Positions 8,343 to 15,335 of a stretch of DNA of 17,330 nt are shown piece by piece. A program made the position numbers and the translations under genes. The stretch's first letter is position 1; every line of letters starts with the position of its first letter. Source of the DNA: JBHGBM01 sp041946965 (lineage in GTDB: Bacteria; Acidobacteriota; Terriglobia; Bryobacterales; Bryobacteraceae); assembly GCA_041946965.1 (NCBI GenBank), contig JBHGBM010000103.1, forward strand, positions 1 to 17,330, in the 5' to 3' direction. Under the pieces are notes generated by a model. That model was given only the letters and a program-made list of their open reading frames with translations. It did not search any database and had not been told where the DNA came from.

Positions 8343-10660
8343 CAGCCGCGGTTGCGGGGCTGCTGGCCGCGTGGTGGCCGGCAGCCGCGGCCGCCGGCGA
8401 CGGCTTCGTCCTGATCCGCGGCGCCGAATTCATGGCCGGCGACGTGGTCACCTCCAAAGGCGAGCGGGTGCGGCTGGACGATTTCGAAATCCTCGACCAC
8501 CCGCTTACCAACGAGGAGTACGCGATCTTCGTTCGGGAGGCGCGTTTCCCGCCGCCGCCGCATTGGAGGGACGGGCGCATCCCGGCCGGCATGGAGAAGA
8601 TGCCGGTCGTCTTCGTGAACCGGTACGACGCCGAGGCCTACCTTGCCTGGCGCACCAAGAAGGACGGCCGCAATTACCGTCTGCCCACCAGCGCGGAATT
8701 CGAGTACGCTTCGCGCGGCGGCCTGGAGCGGAAGAAATACCCCTGGGGCGACGAGGAGCCTGACGCCTCGCGCGCCAACCTCGACCCCAAACTGGAGCGG
8801 AACCCGACCGAGTGGGGCCGGTATCTGAAGCCGGTGAAGTCGTACCCGCCGAACGGGTACAAGCTCTACGACATGGCCGGCAACGTCTGGCAGATCACCA
8901 CCATGATGCTCGAGCCCGGACGCACGGGAGACAAGTACCGCGCCTCGGCCGTGGATATCGAGCGCACCATGCTGGGCGGAAGCTGGCTGCGCTCGGCGCC
9001 GTACCTGCGCTGCGGCAATGCCGCCTATCATTCCCCCGGCACGCGGCACCCCGACGTGGGTTTCCGGCCCGTGCGCGAGCCGCGCGGGTCTACGTCGTTC
9101 CAGACCGAAGTACGGCGCCTGGCGGGCGTGCCGCAGGGCGCGGGGCGCGTCTATCTGAGCTGGGCCTTTCTGCCGCGCGACGCCTCCTCCACGGGCTTCA
9201 ACATCTACCGCACCCGGCGGCGCGACACCGCGGGATTCCGCGTGAATGACAAGCCGGTCGCGGACTCCACCAACTATCTCGATTCCACGGCGGTGGACGG
9301 CGCGCTGCAATACTACCGGGTCCGTCCGGTGGACGGCTCGGGCAGGGAAGGGCCGCCCTCGGAGTGGTTCGGCGTAAAGGCGGGGCCGGCCACCGGCGTG
9401 CTCATGGAGTTCCGGCCGCTGGCGCGCCCCGGCGGCATCAACGTCGCCTTCGGCGACCTGGATGGCGACGGCCGCCAGGATTGCGTCTTCAAGTTCAACA
9501 ACGGCCTCTCGGAAGGCGCGCTCGACCCCGGCGTGCCCGTGGAGCTGGAGGGCTGGAACAGCGACAGCCGCCAGCTTTGGCGGCGTCCGCTGGTACACGC
9601 CGACCGCATCTGGGGCAACAGCTCTAACGTGCCGGTGGCGGTGGCGGATTTCAACGGCGACGGGAAGGGCGAAGTGGCCACCCTCACCGAGCGCGGCTAC
9701 CAGCGCATGCTCACGCTGCTCGACGGCTGGACGGGCCGCGAGATCCGCAGCGTGCCCTGGCCGCCCATGCTCACCGACGAAGGCCGCAGCTCCATGCGGC
9801 TGCACCTTGCGCCGGCGCGGCTGGACGGGAAGAACACCGCCATCGTCACCCAGACGGGGCTGTACGAGAACGAGGTGATCACGGCCTTCGACGGCAACCT
9901 GCGGCAGCTCTGGGAATTCCGCAGCACCATGGAGACCAGCGGCAGCGCGGGGCACCGGCTGAAGATCGCCGATATCGACCTCGACGGCAAAGATGAGGTC
10001 TTCGACGGCAGCACGCTGCTGAATCACGACGGCTCCGTGCGCTGGTCCATTCACCGTGGACACGCCGATATCACCGACGTCGGCTACATCCTTCCAGGCG
10101 GGAAAGCGTTGCAGGTGTTCTTCGGAATCGAAACCTTGACGCACGCGGGCGTGTACGTGGTGGATGCGCTCACCGGCAAGATCCACTGGAAGCTCACGCA
10201 CGAAGAGGACCCGCGCTGGTGGCACACTCACCGCGGGTGGGCCGCGGAGATCTGGCAGGGCTCACCGGGAATGGAACTGGTGGCCAACCGCGACGGCCAC
10301 GCCACGCAGGACATCGTGGTGCTCACGGCCGAGGGCCGCATTCTGGCCGAAGGGCTGAACGTGCGCTACACACCGATCGAGTGGGACGGCGACCCGGTGC
10401 GGGAACTGATGACCGCCAACGGCGAGACTCTTTCGAAGTTTGACGGCAAGCGCTTCGTGCCGATTCCCGGAAGCCGTGTGGCCGAGCGCCCCAGGAGCAG
10501 TTGCAGCTCGCCGGCCGACCGCTTCGGCGATTTCCGCGACGAGATCCTGTGCACCACGCCGGCGGCGGACGGCCGCTTCGGCATCCAACTCTACATGCCC
10601 ACGGCGGTCATTCACACGCGCGCGCTTTCGAACGCCAGGGCGCAGGCCAGCGAGGAGTGA
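8336..10660 (+). CDS. Exported fusion: FGE-like domain + PL11-type rhamnogalacturonan-lyase-like propeller
   Basis: The product has 774 residues. A signal peptide (1-20, AAAAA-GDG) is followed by a formylglycine-generating-enzyme-sulfatase (C-type-lectin-like) domain, about 22-248: DHPLTNEEYAIFV, YRLPTSAEFEYASRGG, YPWGDEEP, YKLYDMAGNVWQ, MLGGSWLRS and VGFRPVR. The two copper-binding cysteines of true FGE are replaced by Arg219 and Leu224, so sulfatase activation is unlikely. Residues 268-348 look like the fibronectin-III-like N-domain of PL11 (RVYLSWAFLP, GFNIYR, VNDKPVADSTNYLDS, YYRVRPVD). Then comes a propeller with Asp-rich calcium loops DLDGDGRQD (374-382), DFNGDGKGE (438-446), DIDLDGKDE (546-554) and GDFRDEI near 731-737. 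PL11 enzymes cleave the rhamnogalacturonan-I backbone by elimination. The protein stops soon after the last propeller motif, so it may lack the usual C-terminal end. Start: ATGGTAA overlaps the receptor stop, with GAGG 5 nt upstream. The architecture is secure; lyase activity is inferred, and a non-catalytic glycan-binding role is possible. Confidence 0.75.
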   Translation: MVTAAVAGLLAAWWPAAAAAGDGFVLIRGAEFMAGDVVTSKGERVRLDDFEILDHPLTNEEYAIFVREARFPPPPHWRDGRIPAGMEKMPVVFVNRYDAEAYLAWRTKKDGRNYRLPTSAEFEYASRGGLERKKYPWGDEEPDASRANLDPKLERNPTEWGRYLKPVKSYPPNGYKLYDMAGNVWQITTMMLEPGRTGDKYRASAVDIERTMLGGSWLRSAPYLRCGNAAYHSPGTRHPDVGFRPVREPRGSTSFQTEVRRLAGVPQGAGRVYLSWAFLPRDASSTGFNIYRTRRRDTAGFRVNDKPVADSTNYLDSTAVDGALQYYRVRPVDGSGREGPPSEWFGVKAGPATGVLMEFRPLARPGGINVAFGDLDGDGRQDCVFKFNNGLSEGALDPGVPVELEGWNSDSRQLWRRPLVHADRIWGNSSNVPVAVADFNGDGKGEVATLTERGYQRMLTLLDGWTGREIRSVPWPPMLTDEGRSSMRLHLAPARLDGKNTAIVTQTGLYENEVITAFDGNLRQLWEFRSTMETSGSAGHRLKIADIDLDGKDEVFDGSTLLNHDGSVRWSIHRGHADITDVGYILPGGKALQVFFGIETLTHAGVYVVDALTGKIHWKLTHEEDPRWWHTHRGWAAEIWQGSPGMELVANRDGHATQDIVVLTAEGRILAEGLNVRYTPIEWDGDPVRELMTANGETLSKFDGKRFVPIPGSRVAERPRSSCSSPADRFGDFRDEILCTTPAADGRFGIQLYMPTAVIHTRALSNARAQASEE

Positions 10661-10680
10661 GGGGGCGCGAGCGGCTCATG

Positions 10681-10776
10681 TGGGGTCAGGCCGTTCAGCC
10701 TGCCCCACCCAAGGGCAGCCGCGCACTTCAGGCGACTTCCAGTCGCAAGCCCAACCCGCCGGCTTTCAGCGGGCGG
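10681..10776. repeat. Array of three short hairpins with TTC-AG tips
   Basis: Three inverted repeats stand in a row in the 194-bp gap. At 10681-10707, TGGGG-T-CAGGC pairs with GCCTG-CCCCA around a cgttca loop. At 10732-10746, GCGACT-TCC-AGTCGC is perfect. At 10757-10776 the outer CCGCC/GGCGG and inner GCT-TTC-AGC pairs flank one G-G mismatch. All three turn around TTCAG or TTCCAG. None is followed by a T-run, so they resemble intergenic palindromic (REP-like) elements more than an intrinsic terminator, though the first could still slow or end transcription from the lyase gene. The rest of the gap to 10854 shows nothing else clear. Confidence 0.6.
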
Positions 10777-10854
10777 TCGTTTAGCCCCTATTCCTCCGGA
10801 AGTACTACAAGCGGTGGCGCGGCGTAGAAGGCGCCTACTTGGTAACCTGGATTT

Positions 10855-11304
10855 ATGCGAATCACCCTGGCGCTCCTGATTTCTCTCTCCACCCTTCTTG
10901 CGGCCGATCTCAAGCTCGGTAAACCGCTCACCCTGAAGCAACCCACTCCCATCGCGTCGCTGGCGGATACGCCCGAGCAGTACGTCGGCAAGACCGTGCA
11001 GGCCAAGGGCAAGGTGACCGAAGTCTGCCAGAAGATGGGCTGCTGGATGAACCTGGCCGACGAGAACGGCAAGCTCGTCCGCATCAAGGTGAAGGACGGC
11101 GAGATCGTGTTCCCGAAGGACTCCATCGGCAAGATTGCGACCGCCGAGGGGAAGTTCGCCAAACTGGAGATGACGAAGGAACAGGCCGCCGCGCTCCAAA
11201 AGCACGAGGCCGAGGTGAACGGAAAGAAGTTCGACCCGGCCAGCGTCACCGGGCCCGTGACCATCTACCAGATCAACGGCTCGGGCGCGGTGATCGCTCA
11301 GTAG
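10855..11304 (+). CDS. DUF4920 domain-containing exported protein
   Basis: A 149-residue protein with a Sec signal peptide (MRITLALLISLSTLLAADLK) and a small beta-rich DUF4920 domain. The family mark is the VTEVCQKMGCWMNL stretch, residues 54-67, with Cys58 and Cys63 in a CxxxxC arrangement; flanking VGKTVQAKGKV and RIKVKDGEIVFPKDS fit an OB-like barrel. Function is unknown; the paired cysteines could bind a metal or form a disulfide in the periplasm. No Shine-Dalgarno site precedes the ATG, but TAACCT (10843-10848) ends 6 nt before it, which would fit a leaderless transcript. It converges on the BON gene with a 32-bp tail overlap. Family assignment is good, role unknown. Confidence 0.85.
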   Translation: MRITLALLISLSTLLAADLKLGKPLTLKQPTPIASLADTPEQYVGKTVQAKGKVTEVCQKMGCWMNLADENGKLVRIKVKDGEIVFPKDSIGKIATAEGKFAKLEMTKEQAAALQKHEAEVNGKKFDPASVTGPVTIYQINGSGAVIAQ

Positions 11305-11632
11305 ACCGCGCATCGCCCCGTTTTATCTGCGCGCGCCGGCGGCCTTTGGCGAGATTGACCGAGGCCCGGTCGCGCGCCGCCTGGCTTACCACGACTTTGT
11401 TGACTACCCGCTTCGCCCCCGCGCTCTTGGCGAGGCGGGTCGCGGCGCCCTTGTGCTGGATGACGTCCGTGCGGCCTTCGATGGTCGCTACCCCGCCCTT
11501 CACGTGAACCTGGAAATTGTTGACGGAGATCTTTGACGCCGCAAACCGCGCGCGGATGGCTTTTTCCGTTTGCAGGTCCGGCGAAGGCGCGGCGGCGGCC
11601 AGGGACAGCGTCACAAACAAGGCAGCGAGCAT
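11273..11632 (-). CDS. Exported BON-domain protein
   Basis: A 119-residue protein: a short signal peptide (MLAALFVTLSLAAAAPS), one BON domain (about 21-84) and a basic tail (about 85-119, rich in Arg and Lys). BON features are the leading helix KAIRARFAAS, the strand-turn VHVKGGVATIEGRT, and the helix-strand RLAKSAGAKRVVNKVVV. BON domains (for example in OsmY) are thought to bind membranes or other periplasmic partners. The gene lies 42 bp after the dehydratase gene on the same strand, so the two may be co-transcribed. The basic tail is encoded opposite the last codons of the DUF4920 gene, a convergent overlap of 32 bp. The domain is clear, the cellular role is not. Confidence 0.8.
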   Translation of the reverse strand: MLAALFVTLSLAAAAPSPDLQTEKAIRARFAASKISVNNFQVHVKGGVATIEGRTDVIQHKGAATRLAKSAGAKRVVNKVVVSQAARDRASVNLAKGRRRAQIKRGDARSTERSPRPSR

Positions 11633-11674
11633 ACAAACAAGAGTGCCCGCGCCGCCTGGAATCTCTCCGCTTTC

Positions 11675-12862
11675 TTACCAGTCCACGACGGAGCCGTCGT
11701 CGGCGTCGTAGCTTTCGCGGTTGCGCCAGTCGTGGTCGATCTTGTCCGCCAGGGCGTTCTCATCGAGCTCGATACCCAGCCCCGGTCCGGTGGGCAGGTC
11801 GAGGTAGCCGTTGCGCACCGTGAACGGTCTCTTCAGGTAGCCCTCGCCGAGCGAGACCTGTTCCTGGCACAGGAAGTTGGGAATGGACGCGGCGATCTGC
11901 ACGCCCGCCGCCAGCGAAATGGGCCCCAGCGGGTTGTGCGGCGCGATGGCCGCGTAGTACGCCTCCGCCATGCCGGCGATGAGCCGCACTTCGGTGATGC
12001 CCCCGGCGTGGCACAGGTCCGGCTGGAGCACGGTAGCCGCGCGCTTTTCGAGCACTTCGCGGAAGCCCCACTTGGTGAACACGCGCTCGCCGGTGGCGAT
12101 GGGCAGGTGCGTGCCCCGCGCGATCTCCGCCATCACGTCGTGGTTCTGCGCCTGGCAGGGTTCCTCGATGAACATGGGCTGATAGGGTTCGAGCGCCTTG
12201 ATGAGCAGCTTGGCCGTCGCCGGGCTGATGGCGCCGTGGAAGTCGACGCCGATGTCGGCCTCCTTGCCGAGCACCCGCCGCAACTCGCCGAACTGCTCGG
12301 CGGCGTACTCGACTGCGGCGGGCGTCTCGATGTAACGGGAAGGCCGCTTCTTGGCGGGCCCGGCCTTGAAGGCCGTAAAACCGCGGGCCTGGGCCGCCTT
12401 GGCGGCTTCGGGAGTGCTGGCGTGGGCGTACACCCGCACGCGGTCCCGCGTGGGCCCGCCCAGCAATTCGTACACCGGCACGCCCAGCGCCTTCCCCTTG
12501 ATGTCCCAGAGCGCCTGGTCGATGCCGCTCAGCACGCTGGTGAGGATCGGCCCGCCCCGGTAGAAGGCGTGGCGGTAAATCGCCTGCCAGTGGTGCGCCA
12601 CGCGGCGCGGATCCTTACCCGCCAGGTACGGTTCGACTTCTTTCACCGCTTCCGCGCAGGTGCGCGCGCGGCCTTCCAGGATGGGCTCTCCGAGTCCCAC
12701 GATTCCGGCGTTGGTATGCACCTTAAGGAACAGCCAGCGCGGCTTCACCAGGAAGGTTTCGAGCCTGGTGATCTTCAGGTTGTCTTTGGCGGGGACGGGC
12801 GCGGCGGCGCGCGCTCCGAGGGCGGCGAAGGCGGCCGCGATGACGGATCTTCGACTTTGCAT
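11675..12862 (-). CDS. Enolase-superfamily sugar-acid dehydratase, galactonate-dehydratase-like
   Basis: The product has 395 residues from the ATG at 12862. It matches the D-galactonate dehydratase branch of the mandelate racemase/enolase superfamily, which removes water from an aldonate to give a 2-keto-3-deoxy acid. Magnesium ligands are Asp207 (GVDFHG), Glu233 (FIEEPC) and Glu259 (TGERVF); catalytic bases are His209 and His309 (IAPHNP, with Asp282 as its partner); Glu334 lies in CQEQ. The spacings (26, 26, 50, 25 residues) equal those I recall for E. coli DgoD. Unlike DgoD, it begins with SRRSVIAAAFAALGARAAA, a Tat-like leader, so export is likely. The frame is open further upstream to 13246, but that part overlaps comEC and lacks a leader. 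No Shine-Dalgarno site is present; a consensus TATAAT lies 9 nt upstream. The exact sugar acid is uncertain, because relatives with the same residues act on different acids. Confidence 0.85.
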   Translation of the reverse strand: MQSRRSVIAAAFAALGARAAAPVPAKDNLKITRLETFLVKPRWLFLKVHTNAGIVGLGEPILEGRARTCAEAVKEVEPYLAGKDPRRVAHHWQAIYRHAFYRGGPILTSVLSGIDQALWDIKGKALGVPVYELLGGPTRDRVRVYAHASTPEAAKAAQARGFTAFKAGPAKKRPSRYIETPAAVEYAAEQFGELRRVLGKEADIGVDFHGAISPATAKLLIKALEPYQPMFIEEPCQAQNHDVMAEIARGTHLPIATGERVFTKWGFREVLEKRAATVLQPDLCHAGGITEVRLIAGMAEAYYAAIAPHNPLGPISLAAGVQIAASIPNFLCQEQVSLGEGYLKRPFTVRNGYLDLPTGPGLGIELDENALADKIDHDWRNRESYDADDGSVVDW

Positions 12863-12893
12863 GCGCCCGTGATTATAAAATGATCTTCTGCCC
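12863..12893. promoter_or_regulatory. Bidirectional promoter with overlapping -10 elements
   Basis: The 31-bp gap between the dehydratase and comEC holds one AT-rich core, ATTATAAAAT at 12872-12881. On the minus strand it reads TATAAT (complement of 12872-12877), a perfect -10, 9 nt before the dehydratase ATG. On the plus strand it reads TATAAA (12874-12879), 14 nt before the comEC GTG. Both transcripts would have little or no leader, and polymerase could not sit in both directions at once, which hints at mutual exclusion. No clear -35 boxes were found. Confidence 0.5.
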
Positions 12894-15335
12894 GTGCGGG
12901 ATCCCTTGGTTGCGCCGCTGGCTGCCATCGCCGCGGGAATACTGGCTTCGCGCTTCGCGCCGTTTGGAAGGGCCGAACTGCTCCTCGCCATCGCGGCGCT
13001 GTTCCTGCTCGCGCTTCTGGCGTTGCGGCGCAGGGCGCGCGTCCTCGCAGCCGTCGCCTCGCTCGGCGCGTCCGCCTTCGCCGGCGCGCTGCTCGACGTG
13101 CTGCACCGGCCCGGTCCGCCGCCCGAGTTGGACGCTGAAGGCGACGTGATCCTGGCCGGCTGCGTGGTGGAGCCGCCCGCGCTCTCGGGCGACCGCGAGC
13201 GGTTCGCGCTGGAACTCGACCGCGGCGCGCGCGCCCAGGTCACCATCTACGCCGCCGAGGGCGAGCGCGTGCCGCAACTGCGCTACGGCCAGAAAGTGGA
13301 ACTCGACGCGCGCGTTCGAAGACCCCGCAATTTCCGCAATCCCGGCGCCTTCGACTACGTCCAGTATCTCGCGCGGAAACAGGTCTACTGGACCGCCTCC
13401 GCGCGCGCCGGCGCGGTCCGCATTCTGCCGGGCGCGTGCGGTTCGCCGTTCGGCAAAGCCATTGCCGGGCTGCGCACCGCGGCGCTCGACCGCATCGCGG
13501 CGCTCTATCCCGACCCGTACAATCGCGGCATGTTGCAGGCCGTGCTGATCGGCGAAACCTACCAGCTCGATAGAGTCTGGACGGAGCACTTCCGCTACAC
13601 CGGCACCTTTCACGCGCTGGTCATCTCCGGCACGCACGTCGCGGTGCTGGCGGCGTTCTTCCTCTTCCTGCTGCGCGTCTGCTTCGTGCCGGCGGGTGCG
13701 GCGGCGCTGCTCACCTCGTGCATGGCGTGGGTATACGCGCTGGTCACCGGCTGGCAGGCGCCCTGCGTGCGTTCGGCGGCCGGGCTCACGCTGTTCATGA
13801 TCGGCCGCTATTTCTTCCGTGAGCGCCGCATCCTGAACCTGCTGGCGGCGGTCGCCATCGGATTCCTGGTTCTCGACACGGAGCAGATGTTTGAGGCGAG
13901 CTTCCAGCTTTCGTTCCTGGCCGTGGCCGCCATCGCGGTGATCGGCGTCCCGCTGCTGGAGGCGAGCGCGGCGCCGCTGGCGCGCGGCCTGCGCAACCTG
14001 GCAGTCACGGAGATCGACATGCACGCCGAACCGCGCGTGGCCCAGTTCCGGGTGGAGATGCGGCTGCTCGCCGAAACCCTGCGGCTGTGGCTGCGGCTGC
14101 CGGGGCGCGCGGCCCTGCTGGCGGTCTCCTTTCCCGCGCGCGCGCTGTTTTACGTGTTCGAGCTGGCGGTCATCTCCGCCGCCGTGCAGATCGGTCTCGC
14201 CCTTCCCATGGTGGCGTACTTCCACCGGCTGGGATTCTCGGGCCTTTCCGCGAACGTGGCGGTCGTCCCCCTGATGGGGTTGGCAGTGCCGGCGGGTTTC
14301 GTGGCCATCTTCACCGGATGGACCTGGGCCGCGGGTGCGGCGGCATTACTGCTTGGTTGGTCGCGCGCGGTGGTGGACTGGCACGCGCGGATCGAGCCGT
14401 GGTGGCGCATTCCCTCGCCGCCGCTCTGGCTTGCCCTCGCCATATGCGCGGCGCTGATCGCGGCGGGCTTCCGCCGCCTGCGCGCCCCCGCGCTGCTTGC
14501 CGCCGTGGCGCTGCTCGGCGTCGCGGTCTGGCACCCTTTCGCGCCCGCGGTGGCGCCGCGCGCGCTCGAGTTCACCGCCATCGACGTGGGGCAGGGGGAT
14601 GCCTTTCTTCTGGCGCTGCCGGAAGGCAAGCTGATGCTGGTCGATTCCGGCGGGCTGCCTTCGTTCGGCCGCGCCCGTCCGGCCCAAATCGACATCGGGG
14701 AAGATGTCGTTTCACCGTACCTGTGGTCGCGTTCCATTCGCGGCGTGGACGTGCTCGCCATTACCCACGCGCACGAGGACCACATGGGTGGAGCGGCGGC
14801 GCTGGTGCGCAATTTCCGCCCCCGCGAGATCTGGACCGGCGTGGATCACGCCGCCCTGCGCCGGTTCCACACGCCGTTACGCGTGCGGCGCGCGGGCGAC
14901 CGCTTTCGCTACGGCGGCGCGGAGATCGACGTCCTGGCTCCAGCCCGCGAGTATCAACCCGGCGCACAGCCCGGGAACGACGACTCGCTGGTCATGCGCG
15001 TCCGCTATGGCCGCCACGCGTTTCTGCTCGCCGGCGACAGCAGCCACGCCTCCGAGATGGAGATGCTTTCGGACAGCGCGGCGACCGTTCTCAAGGTCGC
15101 CCACCACGGCAGCCGCACGGCCACCAGCGACGAATTCCTGGATGCCGTACACCCCGCCTTCGCGGTGATCTCGCTGGGCGCGGGCAACCTGTATCATTAC
15201 CCCCACCCCCCCGTGCTCGACCGGCTGCGCGCCAGGCGCGTGGCGGTGTTGCGCACGGACCAGGCCGGCATGATCACGTTCCGCAGCGATGGCCGCTGGT
15301 TGACGGTGGATACTCCGGCCGCTTCAGCGCGATAA
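12894..15335 (+). CDS. comEC: ComEC/Rec2 DNA-uptake channel protein
   Basis: The product has 813 residues, the full three-domain length of the family. An N-terminal DUF4131 region (about 25-180) opens with transmembrane helices and contains an OB-like segment. The Competence channel domain follows (about 205-490), with the RGMLQAVLIGE and FHALVISGTHVAVLA motifs and a bundle of membrane helices. The C-terminal MBL domain (about 555-805) has IDVGQGDAF, LVDSGG, the metal site THAHEDH (His625, His627, Asp629, His630), AGDSSH (Asp715) and AHHGS (His737, His738). ComEC carries single-stranded DNA across the inner membrane in natural transformation; its MBL domain is thought to degrade the other strand. 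The start is GTG at 12894; the nearby ATG at 12880 is in another frame and soon stops. A hydrophilic insert at about 355-405 splits the channel helices. The 3' end overlaps the prepilin peptidase gene by 12 bp. Confidence 0.93.
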   Translation: MRDPLVAPLAAIAAGILASRFAPFGRAELLLAIAALFLLALLALRRRARVLAAVASLGASAFAGALLDVLHRPGPPPELDAEGDVILAGCVVEPPALSGDRERFALELDRGARAQVTIYAAEGERVPQLRYGQKVELDARVRRPRNFRNPGAFDYVQYLARKQVYWTASARAGAVRILPGACGSPFGKAIAGLRTAALDRIAALYPDPYNRGMLQAVLIGETYQLDRVWTEHFRYTGTFHALVISGTHVAVLAAFFLFLLRVCFVPAGAAALLTSCMAWVYALVTGWQAPCVRSAAGLTLFMIGRYFFRERRILNLLAAVAIGFLVLDTEQMFEASFQLSFLAVAAIAVIGVPLLEASAAPLARGLRNLAVTEIDMHAEPRVAQFRVEMRLLAETLRLWLRLPGRAALLAVSFPARALFYVFELAVISAAVQIGLALPMVAYFHRLGFSGLSANVAVVPLMGLAVPAGFVAIFTGWTWAAGAAALLLGWSRAVVDWHARIEPWWRIPSPPLWLALAICAALIAAGFRRLRAPALLAAVALLGVAVWHPFAPAVAPRALEFTAIDVGQGDAFLLALPEGKLMLVDSGGLPSFGRARPAQIDIGEDVVSPYLWSRSIRGVDVLAITHAHEDHMGGAAALVRNFRPREIWTGVDHAALRRFHTPLRVRRAGDRFRYGGAEIDVLAPAREYQPGAQPGNDDSLVMRVRYGRHAFLLAGDSSHASEMEMLSDSAATVLKVAHHGSRTATSDEFLDAVHPAFAVISLGAGNLYHYPHPPVLDRLRARRVAVLRTDQAGMITFRSDGRWLTVDTPAASAR

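Noticed and set aside
8294..10231. Long minus-strand open frame (645 codons) opposite the lyase-like gene
   Set aside because: Composition typical of the antisense of a GC-rich gene, no domain, no ribosome binding site, and the plus-strand gene is well supported.
12863..13246. Upstream extension of the dehydratase frame
   Set aside because: It overlaps the comEC start region and would place a Ser/Arg-rich stretch before the Tat-like leader at 12862.
12873..14225. Minus-strand open frame (450 codons) opposite comEC, rich in Gln, Arg and His
   Set aside because: Low-complexity antisense shadow of the comEC gene.
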